Shown here: piece by piece, positions 1 to 11,500 of the stretch
Layout of the letters: each line of letters starts with the position of its first letter
Numbering within the stretch: the stretch's first letter is position 1
Origin: Phallusia fumigata
Lineage: Eukaryota > Chordata > Ascidiacea > Phlebobranchia > Ascidiidae
Length of the DNA stretch: 23,156 nt
Direction of reading: 5' to 3'
NCBI GenBank assembly: GCA_008931825.1
Contig: QXVZ01017385.1
Coordinates: forward strand, 1-23,156
Translations under genes and position numbers: made by a program
Notes under the pieces: model-generated
Database searches by the model: none
Seen by the model: only the letters and a program-made list of their open reading frames with translations
Told to the model about the DNA's origin: nothing

Positions 1-30
1 AAAGTGCAAAGCACTCGCCTACCAATGACG

Positions 31-562
31 CGTCACGCTCGCTGCAGCAAGACGACACCTGCAAAAGCTTGACGTAGGAGAAAAAGTGGTTTATTTAAAT
101 TCGGCGATAAACTTTCTGTTTGTGGTATTCGAACATAGTCATAACTAAACGTACATAAAACTTATCACAATGCTGACAAATCTCATTACAATAACAGCGA
201 CAATATGTCACAACTGCGCCACCAGTTCGATGACGACGTTTTCAAACGTCCAGCGCAACGGCCACACCACAACTAGATACCGCTCGCACACGGCCGTTTA
301 GCGGATGTTGCTAAGTTCGTTTCCCAGCTTCGACCGTCTGTAAAGGACCAAGTGCACGAGGCAAGGTCGCAGCATCGACGCCAAACGAACAGACCCCCGT
401 TATCTAAGCTCGCAAAGAGCGAAGAACACCGGTGGTGAAAGCGACTTTACGCCGGCGACCGCCTGATAACGGGACATTTTTTGTTTGTTGGTTCACCACA
501 AACCGTCAGAAATTGCACTTGATGTGTCGACAACCTCGGCTCCCCTATTCTGCGAGCTGATC
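31..562 (+). repeat. Diverged direct repeat, copy 1
   Basis: This stretch is similar, with gaps, to 1038-1536 in the same orientation. Shared landmarks in the same order include CAAGACGACAYCTGCAAAA, CTTTCTGTTTGTGGTATT, GACAATATGTCAC, CCACACCACAACTAGA, GACCGTCTGTAAA, CGACCGCCT and GACATTTTTTGTTTGTTGGTT. The spacing between landmarks is about 980-1007 bp. Short, weaker matches continue beyond it (about 725-775 against 1590-1640). No convincing reading frame is conserved between the copies, so I cannot say whether it is an old transposon, a decayed tandem duplication or a long satellite-like unit. Confidence 0.7.
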
Positions 563-1037
563 TTTTCCCTGAAGTGAGTCGATAGAAACAGTGCAAGCGA
601 CAGAGCGGGCCTGGCCGATTCAAGTCTTGTCCTCGCCAGACAGCAGTTCTGCGAAAGCCCAACAGCTAAAGACGCTTCATGCGTTTAGCCTGGCTAACTT
701 GCGTCGAGACGAAGACCTGCTCGTGAATCATAATCACCCAACCGTGTTTTCGTCGCAAAACTTCACCTGAGACGTCGACTCGTCATCCAATTTCGTCTCA
801 CATGACGTCAGAAACTAAATCGACCTGTGTCGATTTCCCCGAGCACTGGCATCAATTTGTGATGAAGGTTGTTGACGAGTCGAGTTGGCTTATATTGGCA
901 GTGCCGTCCTCGTTCACATCTGCACAAACCACTGGACGGCGCAAATGCGTGAGCAATAGCTCCAACACTTGCGTCTTCCAGCGCAAGAGAGGTCCAATGC
1001 TGAAGCACAAGGCTCCAGCACTACGGCCTCCCTCGCA
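563..1037. other. CpG-rich spacer between repeat copies
   Basis: No gene was recognised here. The stretch is rich in CpG and holds a perfect TGACGTCA palindrome (CRE-type site) at 803-810. The only open frame of note (802-1092, + strand) has no recognisable domain, and its sequence reads as non-coding. Confidence 0.4.
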
Positions 1038-1536
1038 CGTCACGGTTGCTGCATCAAGACGACATCTGCAAAATCTTAACGCACGAGAATAGGTAGTCCG
1101 TTTAAATTCCGCCCAAAACTTTCTGTTTGTGGTATTTGTGAATAGTTACAACTGAACGTGCATAAAACGTGACACAGTGCTTGCAATTCAAATTAAAAGA
1201 ACAGGGACAATATGTCACTCAGACGTCTAGCGCAACGCCCACACCACAACTAGAAACCGCTTATATTGGCCGTCTAGCGGATGGTCACTAATTTCGTTTT
1301 CCGGCGTCGACCGTCTGTAAACGACCAAGTACACGATCAAGGTCGCAGCCATTGCCTCCACACCAACAGGCGCCCGCAACCTATGCTCGTGAAGAGCAAA
1401 GAGCATCGCTGGCGAAAGGGATGGTCTTCACGCCCGCGACCGCCTAACAGCGAGACATTTTTTGTTTGTTGGTTAACCACATACACTCCAGACTTGGTGT
1501 GGTGACTATCACGGCTCCCCGATTGCGGGCGCCGAT
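1038..1536 (+). repeat. Diverged direct repeat, copy 2
   Basis: Second copy of the unit at 31-562, with many substitutions and small indels. It keeps the same order of landmarks, ending in the block GACATTTTTTGTTTGTTGGTT and then CTCCCC followed by a GC-rich stretch. The divergence is far greater than between the contig-end overlaps elsewhere in the window, and there is no N between the copies, so this one is probably a real and old duplication. Confidence 0.7.
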
Positions 1537-2600
1537 ATTTTTTACGGGATCGAGCTTCGAGGACGAACCCCGATTCGGAAGATGAGCACGTGATCCGAAA
1601 TCACAATCAAGTTGCAAATCTTATTTTTTTCAAAAACTTGGCAAAGGAAAAACGGTGGAAAAAATACCTTTGTTCGACACGTTTGGACAAACAATAACAG
1701 TGAATCACTAAAGCATGTCACAGCAGATGGTTTGAATGTAATTTGATAAATTGCACATGTAAAGAGAGTGAGGTGGGCAATTGTGAAAGCTCCAGGCCCC
1801 TCTTTGTCGCACAGGAACAAGGCCACTCAACGATAGGTCGCAACGAAAATATTGGATCTTTTTAATGCTGCAAAACTTACTGTTCGTGACGTTTGAAAGC
1901 TGTTGCGCTTCGGCGAAACAACGTGCTACACAACGACGTGCAGCTGCCCCAAAGACAATCTGTTTGTGCGCTAAGGCGTTCATTGGAAGAAAAACCGATA
2001 TTTTCATTTTATTTTTGGCCACTAGAAAGTGCGAGTGATGAGGCAAAATGTAAGTCGTGTACTTCAACGCAAATGAGAGAAAATGCTTTGCGTCCACTTT
2101 TATTTAGTGAAATCACAGTTTTCACGAGACACACTCCATCACAGTTTTTGCCTCACACTGCCGTCTATCGGATATTCTTTTCGCAGTAAACTGACAAGGA
2201 GCAATCTTAGTTGCAGGAAAAGCAAATATTCCAGCTCAATTGTTAGCAGACTAAAAGCAGGAACATTTTGCTTGCTTTAAGCAAAGAGCATCGGCACCGT
2301 AAGTAGTTTTATTTGAAACAGAAAAAAACATTTCGTCTTTAACGAGGAATCCCCTTGATACCCGGGGCTTCCCCTGTACGAAGGGGTGGAGTGTTTTTGA
2401 AAGCTAATAAAAAAGTCAATATTGCATGTCTATAGGCTTGAATTTAGTTTGTCGATGCCTATAACAATTCATATTGCTTAGGTGAGTTCCAGTGTTTTTG
2501 TTTCAGGAAATTGTGTAACTGTAAGGACTCTAACCCAAGAGGTAAATGTTTTCAAAACTTGCTTTTTTTGTATTGTATTTTTCATGTAACTAAATTTTGT
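1537..2600. other. Intergenic region upstream of MITD1
   Basis: No coding gene was recognised. Splice-like signals near the right end could belong to a non-coding first exon of MITD1: an acceptor-like TTGCAG ending at 2216, a donor-like GTAAGT at 2299-2304, and another donor-like GGTAAAT with GT at 2542-2543. None can be confirmed from sequence alone. A short GC-rich hairpin (CCCCT, loop GTACGA, AGGGG) lies near 2370-2386. Confidence 0.35.
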
Positions 2601-2616
2601 TGTCTTGTGGCAGCAG
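2595..2616 (+). promoter_or_regulatory. Splice acceptor just upstream of MITD1 start
   Basis: A pyrimidine- and T-rich tract (TTTTGTTGTCTTGTGG) runs into a tandem CAGCAG, with possible acceptor AGs ending at 2613 and 2616. The ATG lies only 9-12 bases further on. Either a 5'UTR intron ends here or, if the animal uses spliced-leader trans-splicing, the leader is joined here. The sequence does not decide between these. Confidence 0.55.
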
Positions 2617-2625
2617 GAAAAGAAC

Positions 2626-2770
2626 ATGTCAGAAGGCGCTATAACTGGAATGGAAGCATCAGCTGCCAAAATTTTGACTCGCGCCATTGAAATGGAACAA
2701 AGTGGGAAATATCAAACTTCTCTTGTGTGCTACCAGGAAGGCATTGATCTCCTATTGGAAGTTTTAAAGG
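2626..2770 (+). CDS. MITD1: MITD1 coding exon 1
   Basis: Encodes residues 1-48 plus the first base of codon 49, covering most of the MIT domain. It ends in TTAAAGG before the donor GTGACA. The open frame runs on into the intron to 2868, but the conserved MIT helix continues properly only after joining to 3626. Confidence 0.92.
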
Positions 2771-4521
2771 GTGACATAAACACTTCAAATAACTTTTTGC
2801 CAAGGTTGCAAATGTCTTCAATTAAGCTCAAGGTCTATGGTGTTTCTCATTGCTGTGTGGTGTTCTAGTGAAAACTGATTTCTTTGATGTAGCATAGAGT
2901 AGAAGGACCCTTATAGCCATAAGCATCGGCTGTGGTACTTTGTGAAATTCAATGTTGTCTTTAATGCTCAAAAAGTGTTTAAAAAAATTATTGCCCAAGT
3001 GTCATGTTATTGGGCACAAGAAGGCTTGTGGCAATTCTTGAAGATTTCTGGTTAAAATCACCTTGAGTGCCTCACTCACCTCAACCCCTTTGGCCAATTT
3101 GGCAGCTGTTCTACAAATATGATTTTAGGTTTTGCTGGGTGCCAACCACAAGCCCGAACAATTAGATTGGTTTAAGAAGTTGCAAGAGGTAGACGGTAGT
3201 ACATTAAAATAGGTTCATTTTCTTTGCAACTTACTCATATTTTACCCCGCCGTGACCAAATGTAAATGTAGCTGTCCTTTTAACAGCCATTTTAAATGTT
3301 AGACAAAACAAGCATTGTTAGGCACAAGAGAAGTCAAAAAACGTAGGTCTGCTTGTGTCTAATACAGCAACAAATAAACCGACAATACCTACTCTTGCGA
3401 CATAACTCTATTTGTGTCAAAGTCATTGTTGGTTTTAATAATTTTTGTGGCAGAAGAAGAGGTAAACCGGGCAGTGCTGCCTTCACCCATAAATAACTTA
3501 CGTTATTATTGACCACTCCAAAATAAAAATTACTTTTCCACTCATAACCTGAAAATTGGTTTGCAACACATTTCAAACAGCAACGTCTGTTCTGATAATT
3601 TTTTTACATTTTCATTATTTTGCAGCCCTTCAAGATCCCAGCAAAAAGAAGCATTACCGAAGCAAGGTCGAAGAGTGTATGACAAGAGCAGAAAAGGTGA
3701 AGATCTTGGTTGAACGACTTAAACAGGAGGGCAAATATCATGAACAGCTCAAGATAGATGACAATGCCACAGGATATGGATATTCCACCATATTTTCACC
3801 ATACATGGATGAGACAGTTGTGGAAGTTTGGATTGAAGATGCATATATTCGTAGTTATCACCAGGTTTGCTTAGTTGTTGCTCATTTTAATCTTACATAG
3901 GCATAGTTACTTCTGCGGACAAGCTGTCTGTTCTGTTGTAGTTCCTGTAGTCTTAACTTGACATTGAAGCATGAAGCATTTTCATTTCTTGTCCAGATAG
4001 CTTTGTTTGCTTTGTACTCTTACATGGCTATGATTGTCACTTACTCTGCTTCTGAAAATATATTTAATCTGCTTGCACGGTGACACAACAAACAACTCAT
4101 CAGTTTTTGCACTGTCATAAAAAAACCAGCTAAATCATCATTTAACTAGTGATCGTTATTTTCACAGGTTAACAACTTTCTGAGATTCTGTGAGCTGCTT
4201 TGTGCTCACTGTGACCATCTTCAAACTGTGAATCTCTCCACTTTGTCAGAGGACTCTGCGTCTTCGAACCAACAAGAAAACATATCGTGCATTGGAAGAA
4301 GTTTATCACAACGAGGGATCAAGCTTAGTGTAAACTATGTATCCAATCTTCATGATAGAGAAATTAGATTCAGTAATGGATGGATTGTAAAAGTTGGCCG
4401 TGGTCTAGACTATTTTAAAAGGGTTGACAAGTTTTGTATTGGATTTCATGATATGAACCAAAGACCTTGCCATTCAACAACTGTCGACATTTTCCACTCG
4501 AAACACACAAGAGATAGATGA
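2626..4521 (+). CDS. MITD1: MITD1: MIT domain-containing protein 1 (3 coding exons)
   Basis: Exons 2626-2770, 3626-3864 and 4168-4521 join to 738 bp, encoding 245 aa plus stop, close to the usual length of about 250 aa. Residues 1 to about 85 form the three-helix MIT domain (VCYQEGIDLLLEVLK is the typical signature), which in known members binds the C-terminal tails of ESCRT-III subunits. The rest is the phospholipase-D-like C-terminal domain, which binds membranes but is not known to be catalytic; it shows VWIEDAYIR, HDREIRF, VGRGLDYFK and RPCHSTTVDIFH. The family helps control abscission in cytokinesis at the midbody. The start is the first ATG after the splice acceptor; an upstream TTG is not needed. 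Intron 1 (2771-3625) is phase 1 and starts GTGACA; intron 2 (3865-4167) is phase 0. The gene is convergent with the myotubularin gene. Identification is firm; the 5'UTR is not resolved. Confidence 0.95.
3626..3864 (+). CDS. MITD1: MITD1 coding exon 2
   Basis: Encodes the end of codon 49 (GCC, Ala) to residue 128: the last MIT helix (EECMTRAEKVKILVERLKQE) and the start of the C-terminal domain (NATGYGY, VVEVWIEDAYIR). The acceptor is TTATTTTGCAG and the donor is CACCAG|GTTTGC. Confidence 0.93.
4168..4521 (+). CDS. MITD1: MITD1 coding exon 3
   Basis: Encodes residues 129-245 and the TGA stop: NNFLRFCELL, HDREIRFSNGW, GRGLDYFKR and RPCHSTTVDIFHSKHT, the best-conserved part of the family. The acceptor is TTATTTTCACAG. 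It is one long exon in place of several in vertebrates. Confidence 0.95.
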   Translation, partial: VNNFLRFCELLCAHCDHLQTVNLSTLSEDSASSNQQENISCIGRSLSQRGIKLSVNYVSNLHDREIRFSNGWIVKVGRGLDYFKRVDKFCIGFHDMNQRPCHSTTVDIFHSKHTRDR

Positions 4522-4629
4522 CAAAACACCATTGTTTTTTTACAATTAGTGCAATGAAATGTACTATTATTTTCACTGTAATTCAACGCAACCATTTTAT
4601 GTACGTACTAGACAGCCTATGTGATTCAC

Positions 4630-4635
4630 AATAAA
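4630..4635 (+). terminator. MITD1 poly(A) signal AATAAA
   Basis: Canonical AATAAA 109 bases after the MITD1 stop, followed by a GT/T-rich tract (TTTGGTGCTTTTGTTTTGTT), as expected for cleavage around 4650. Confidence 0.8.
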
Positions 4636-5365
4636 GTGTTTACACCTCAGTTTGGTGCTTTTGTTTTGTTTTATTCTCTATCCTTGTGTATTCCAAGCAA
4701 AAAAACATTTGCTGAATAGCATCTACCAGATCCAAAAAAATTTTCAGGGGACATGCCAAAAAGCTGTTAATATCATTTGTACAACAAACCATAGCAACTT
4801 TTGTCAGACCAAGTATACATAAAAAACACAAATAACAAGTACTAGTTATTTTCAAGTTTATTGCAATATGCTTCACCAGGCATGTATCTCCCCCAAACTC
4901 TACATAATTGCACAACATATATCTATTTGCCAGGTGATCAAACAAAACTTTTAAACTGCTTTTCATATCAAGTGCCTGTTACATGTTGTGAGGAACAGTA
5001 CCACACAGAAATGGCTGAAACAAATGGGTACATGACCTTTCAAATCACTTGAATACTGGCAACATACTCTTGACTTATCAAGCAAGTCAAAAATTAAGGA
5101 AAAAATTTAATTGAAAAATTAACACAAAAACTTTTGCTGGTGCCGTTTTCTGACAGATGCCATGTAGAGAAATTCTACAAACCTTTCAGTTCAATGGAGA
5201 ATCAACCTTTCAGGAACTAGTTGGGTCGGTATACTTTTAATTAGAGTTCCTTAGCAGATGGTCCGGAAAAAAAATCCAGAAACAAGCTAAGCAAATTCTA
5301 ACCAGCAAAACACATTCATTAATAAACAACACTGATGTCAACTAAAAAGTAAAAACAATTCGAGA
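4636..5365. other. Convergent intergenic space
   Basis: Lies between the 3' ends of MITD1 and the myotubularin gene. No gene was recognised. TTTATT (AATAAA on the - strand) at 4670-4675 and 4857-4862 could be used as distal poly(A) signals by the - strand gene, which would make the transcripts nearly overlap. Confidence 0.5.
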
Positions 5366-5371
5366 TTTATT
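5366..5371 (-). terminator. Myotubularin gene poly(A) signal
   Basis: AATAAA read on the - strand, only 17 bases after the stop codon. A GT-rich stretch follows on the - strand (GTGTTGTTTATTAATGAATG), typical of a cleavage region. This implies a 3'UTR of only a few tens of bases unless distal signals are used. Confidence 0.65.
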
Positions 5372-5388
5372 GTCAGATAAAAGACATC

Positions 5389-5541
5389 TTATACAGAGAG
5401 AGCAGCAGCATCTTGTGGAATAGTTAGAGCTGGAGAACTGGTGTTCTGTTTTGCTGCAAGCTGTCTTTCCAATTCCTCAACCTTCCTGCGAAGATGGTCA
5501 CGGATTTTAAGAAGCTCTTTGTGTCGCTCCTGAATTGGCTC
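5389..5541 (-). CDS. MTMR2: Myotubularin exon 12 (C-terminal coiled coil)
   Basis: Residues 566-615 and a TAA stop. A charged coiled-coil segment ([15 protein letters not shown]) is followed by a short Ser/Pro tail ending ALSV. The acceptor on the - strand is TTTTTTATCGCAG. Confidence 0.92.
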   Translation of the reverse strand, partial: EPIQERHKELLKIRDHLRRKVEELERQLAAKQNTSSPALTIPQDAAALSV

Positions 5542-8500
5542 CTGCGATAAAAAATAAGTTTTACTGCTTTGTTACGTATTATGTAACGAATAGGAATAGG
5601 ACAAAATTGCATACTTTTGTTGGTAAAGAACGCATCTCATGTTAACACTCTTTTGCCTCGCGTGCTCCGGGTATCAAAATTTACAGACACACGAAGTAAC
5701 AGACGATCAGTTGTTATATTTTTGAACACACTAGTTTGGAAAAGTGTTGGAAATATAGTAGGGTGCCATGAATATGTATCAAGAACAGTAGTAGATATTT
5801 GTAATATATGTTCAAATTATTTGTTTTATTTACCAAAAAAAATATAAAATGACACACCACTGTGGCCCAATCTACAAAATTTAGGAAGGTAGCAGGTAAA
5901 CAGCAGGGGCTATGGGATCAAACAAGTCTATGGCTACTGCACAATGGCATGTTCTATAAAGTGTCTAGATTTGTGCCACCCACACCATTAGGACTAAAAC
6001 AAGTAGTTATTAAACTTCATTGACACTTAACGTAGCATTATATGCACAAAAACATTTTATTTGCAGTGTGCATAGACATAAAAAGTATTTAAAAAACACT
6101 TTACTACTTTAGGGCCAATAGGGTAACCACTAGGGCTATTGAGTCAAAACTGATGACCACATCAGCTGGGAAATTTTCATCAAAATGGATGGAATAGTTT
6201 ACGTCAAAATGTGCATCAACAAACGTGCAGGGAACAGATTTAAAATGATGTGTCCCCATTAGAGAAGGACCATTATTAAGTGTCACTCTTAATGTCCAGC
6301 GTACTAGCTCAGTTTGGCCAATCCATATTTTTATTATGCTGCATGTGCATCATGGATTGAAAAATAATTGCAAGGTCATTACCTTCTTTTCCTTTGTTCA
6401 TATGAGGCTGAAAATCTAACAAAAAAAATCGTTTTTGTTTGAAATACAAACCTGCATTTTCATCTTTGGGTTCCATCGAGCATAATAACCTGCCCAAAAG
6501 TCGAGATGTCGGACAGCAGCAATTGGAAGCAGGACATGGTTTTGGTAAGCAGATACGTAAAGTGCATTTAAATAATCATCTCGCAGAGACATCACCAATG
6601 ACCACAGTGATTTGGTTTTCTTTCGCAAATCCTAAAAAAATGTTACTTTGCTTAGTGGAATCGAGCAATTCAGTTACTCCTTCCATTAATAAACCAACCT
6701 TCTTTTGTCACATTGCAAGATAATTTGAATTGATATGATACTATGAGAAGTTTAAAAAACTTACAAAAAGTCAACGCTCTTAGCAATGTTAAAAAATATA
6801 CCAAGTCAAAATTTTATGATTTTTGTATGATTACAAATGTCAACAAGGGTGCAAGTTAGCCTTTTGGACCACCTGTATATAGGTGATTCTTTGCTAACAC
6901 TACTTTCCATAGTGCTATTATATTTTACTGAAAAATACAGATGTGTTGCTTAACATTGATACCTTCACAAATGTATCAACACCCACCTCTCTTTTGCGCT
7001 CCCGTTCGGAGTTATAGAGGAAAGTTCCATAAAGGCATGAATACAAATGGTCAAGGATTAAGATAAGGAACTGCTCGTTGAACTCGAAAGCTGTCGGGAA
7101 CTGCAGATAAACGCATAAAACATAATTTGCTAGTTTGCATTACCAATTTAATTTTAAACAGCCATGTCTATTTTGTGCATTGAAATGCCAACAATATGTG
7201 TTTTTGCACCAACATATCCTGGCGTTACCAATCTTAGTGTGAAATGCCCACAAGGAAGTGCAAAAAGCGTTGGAGGCAACACAAAGTTGTGTGGGCCAGT
7301 CACTTCAGGACAACTGACGCACTTTCGATGACTAAGTCAAGAAAACAGTGGCACAACTAAATAGGAAACACACTGTCAAGTAAGCCACAAAATGCAGTGT
7401 GATGAGTGGAATGATTCATGACAAGACTGAATTGAAAACAATCACAAATGAACCCATTGGAGGTGACAAGTAATCAAATTTCTCTCTGAATAAAACGGAT
7501 CAGACTTCTAACTATAATATGTAGGCCATTGGGTTATTATATTTATAGTTATAGCCCATGTTGAAAAATGATTTTTACAAGGTTGTTAAATAACAGGGGA
7601 TAAATATTTTTAATGATATTTTTTATTTTTATTTCTAATATGTTTTATTGGGTATAATTATTTCTAATATTTATTATTTCCATAAAGTACAAAGAAAGCA
7701 CAATTTTAGAATAAATTTACAATTGCATATTTTCTCTTAAAGTGTAAAAGGTGACAGCATAGAATAAAAATCTACATGTGAAATATTTTGCAATGAAAAT
7801 ATTTTGTAAAAATATCACTAACCTGCTGGGTAATTTGCCACACACAATCGATGAACTGAAGAAATACGGGAGAACGCTCAGAGTCTGAATGGTTTTTGTC
7901 TCCGTGGCCAATTCTTTGTGCAAATTTGTGGCCAAAACTCAACCATTCTTTTTCAATAAGGACCTAAACATATAAAATGACCTTGATGTTACATTTTTTC
8001 ATCAACTCAAAATTAATAGGCATTTATGGTGAGGATAGGTCCAACAGATCAACTATAATCCTTGTGCAGTTTAGTAAAAGTGATGTTTGGTGCCTAACCA
8101 AAAACTGGCATTCATTATAACTAAAAAGCAAGTTTTTTCCTGACTCACAGGAGTTTTATTAAATAACCTTACCTTTGCAAAACGGTCAGGGTGGTTGCAT
8201 TTATAAATTTAAAAAAGGAAAATTAAACCGTGGCTACTGATCTTTTGTTCTTTCAGGCCCAATTATAATTTAGGTATCTGAAGAAATATACCCAATTAAA
8301 AAAATTATTACACAGTTACAAGTGCATTATGGAAAGGAGACACATGTTGCACACATGCTTACCATAAAGCCTTCAAGGGTTCTGTAATAGGAGTCAAGCA
8401 TAATCATAGATAGGGATGTAAGTTGTGCTGTGCGATCCCAACCATCACTGCAATGTACAAGAACTGATGCCTTTCCACTTTCGATCCTGTCAGCAATTCG

Positions 8501-11500
8501 TGTGGCTGCTGCTAGGATTATCTGAATCAAATTAAAATGTCGGTTTTAATAGGCGAAACAAATTTTTACCAAAAAACAGTCATAGCAAGCCTTATGAGCA
8601 TCTAAATTCCGGTAGCAGGTAGCATTGGACAAGTTACCGAACTACTCACTCCAAGGCATAATGTCTTGATGGTCAGTGCTTAGCTGTGCATGTGCTAACA
8701 TGCTGTTTATATTAAATTTTTGAGTACAGATTGGGATCATGTTATAGTAAAGTGTGACATGACTAACGTATGAATACAACTTAAATTTACATATTAAAAG
8801 ATTTAACCAAATATTTTCGAGAAAAAATGTAACAACATTTAAAAATAGAAAGTGTTCACAATAAAAAATGTCCAGCCCTTCAACAGACAACATAACATTT
8901 TGTCCGGAGCATGGCATTGTCAGTTCCTTATTCAAATAAAATATTTCAAGGATATCTGGCAAGTGGTTGTAACTGCAATAAGTGTATCCAAACTCTTGTG
9001 AATAAAAAAACCCAAAATGTTACCTTTGAATGGTGGAGCCATTGTGTTTGTTCCAGATTTGAGAGCCAGTGCTTATCATCATTGGGGTGTGCAAGAAGAC
9101 AGGCATCTTGCAATTTTCTCAAGGATTCTCTCATCACATGGATGTTGTGGATGTCACAGAAGAACAACTCGGAACTTGTGTATATGTCAGTCTTCTCGTA
9201 ACCTCCACCTCTGGCCTAAGTTAAACATAAACAACAGTTTTGTAAATTTTGTGCACATACGCACATTAGAACACTGATTTTTGTAGTGTATCATTGCAAG
9301 AACACGAGCTAAAAGGGCCAACAATTTTCGGTAGTTTCCAGAATGATCATGCTTTATTTTCAGTGATGATTGCATGAGCTATCACCCAAATTTAATTGCT
9401 GCACATGTCCTGTGCCTGGGCTTGTATATTTATCATGGGAATAAATATGTGTACTTTTGTACTTTTAAATAGTGACCTCTAAATTTTACAATATAAACTT
9501 TTACACTTGGGAACACAAAATTTATTATCACACCCTTTTGGTCAACCATATAACTCCCCGGCATTTGACAACAATTTCATACGTTTAGACAAAACCAACA
9601 AAGGTTAAGTTGCTTAAAAAGATAGCTTTATTTGCATCTGTGTTTTATTTGGAGAACTATACAAAACAGCAGATATATCTGGCTGTTTTGAAGGCTGTAG
9701 TCACAAAGCATGGCAATATTTTTGGCTTGCAATGCAATGACTAAACAGCAACCGAANGTTCTGTAATAGGAGTCAAGCATAATCATAGATAGGGATGTAA
9801 GTTGTGCTGTGCGATCCCAACCATCACTGCAATGTACAAGAACTGATGCCTTTCCACTTTCGATCCTGTCAGCAATTCGTGTGGCTGCTGCTAGGATTAT
9901 CTGAATCAAATTAAAATGTCGGTTTTAATAGGCGAAACAAATTTTTACCAAAAAACAGTCATAGCAAGCCTTATGAGCATCTAAATTCCGGTAGCAGGTA
10001 GCATTGGACAAGTTACCGAACTACTCACTCCAAGGCATAATGTCTTGATGGTCAGTGCTTAGCTGTGCATGTGCTAACATGCTGTTTATATTAAATTTTT
10101 GAGTACAGATTGGGATCATGTTATAGTAAAGTGTGACATGACTAACGTATGAATACAACTTAAATTTACATATTAAAAGATTTAACCAAATATTTTCGAG
10201 AAAAAATGCAACAACATTTAAAAATAGAAAGTGTTCACAATAAAAAATGTCCAGCCCTTCAACAGACAACATAACATTTTGTCCTGAGCATGGCATTGTC
10301 AGTTCCTTATTCAAATAAAATATTTCAAGGATATCTGGCAAGTGGTTGTAACTGCAAACAGTGTATCCAAACTCTTGTGAATAAAAAAACCCAAAATGTT
10401 ACCTTTGAATGGTGGAGCCATTGTGTTTGTTCCAGATTTGAGAGCCAGTGCTTATCATCATTGGGGTGTGCAAGAAGACAGGCATCTTGCAATTTTCTCA
10501 AGGATTCTCTCATCACATGGATGTTGTGGATGTCACAGAAGAACAACTCGGAACTTGTGTATATGTCAGTCTTCTCGTAACCTCCACCTCTGGCCTAAGT
10601 TAAACATAAACAACAGTTTTGTAAATTTTGTGCACATACGCACATTAGAACACTGATTTTTGTAGTGTATCATTGCAAGAACACGAGCTAAAAGGGCCAA
10701 CAATTTTCGGTAGTTTCCAGAATGATCATGCTTTATTTTCAGTGATGATTGCATGAGCTATCACCCAAATTTAATTGCTGCACATGTCCTGTGCCTGGGC
10801 TTGTATATTTATCATGGGAATAAATATGTGTACTTTTGTACTTTTAAATAGTGACCTCTAAATTTTACAATATAAACTTTTACACTTGGGAACACAAAAT
10901 TTATTATCACACCCTTTTGGTCAACCATATAACTCCCCGGCATTTGACAACAATTTCATACGTTTAGACAAAACCAACAAAGGTTAAGTTGCTTAAAAAG
11001 ATAGCTTTATTTGCATCTGTGTTTTATTTGGAGAACTATACAAAACAGCAGATATATCTGGCTGTTTTGAAGGCTGTAGTCACAAAGCATGGCAATATTT
11101 TTGGCTTGCAATGCAATGACTAAACAGCAACCGAAAATTTCCAGCAAAAACTTTGCCAAAAAATTTAAAACTCAGAATCTTTCCCAAACAGAATGCCAAT
11201 ATGGAAACATACCAAACACATTAAACATGGTAACATATTTTACTACCCAATCTTGATGCACTCATGTGACTTAGCACCAACTGTTATTGTAATAAAAGTC
11301 AATTATGATCATGGGTCTAAGCCTTTGCTTGTGTAGCTTATGAGCCGATAAGTGAAATTAGTGAACCCAGCAAAGTTTGGACATGTGATTAATATGTGTG
11401 TCGCCAGTAAACTGCATGTCCTGTATTACGCAAGGCATGCATATTTAAAACTTCAGGATGCTCTCATATAGTAACAAACTTGTTAATGCGACATGTACAA

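Larger units (their letters stand above)
9758..11135. repeat. Contig-end overlap A, right copy
   Basis: Near-identical to 8379-9756, offset 1379. After 11135 the sequence continues as new intron 6 sequence, so this contig supplies the true continuation upstream of exon 7. Confidence 0.93.

Noticed and set aside
1708..2097. 129-aa open frame on the - strand
   Set aside because: No recognisable domain, a Cys/His/Phe-rich composition typical of translated AT-rich non-coding DNA, and no splice or start context.
4640..4966. 108-aa - strand frame in the convergent intergenic space
   Set aside because: No domain, located downstream of the likely poly(A) site of the - strand gene, and rich in residues expected by chance.
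7241..7262. Word ATGCCCACAAGGA shared by introns near 7248 and 15985
   Set aside because: A single 13-base match without extended similarity on either side; it may be chance.
8379..11135. Mutually exclusive duplicated exons in the phosphatase gene
   Set aside because: The copies have no visible exon differences, also share introns base for base, start in mid-exon and abut an N. Real alternative exons would differ in sequence and have complete borders.
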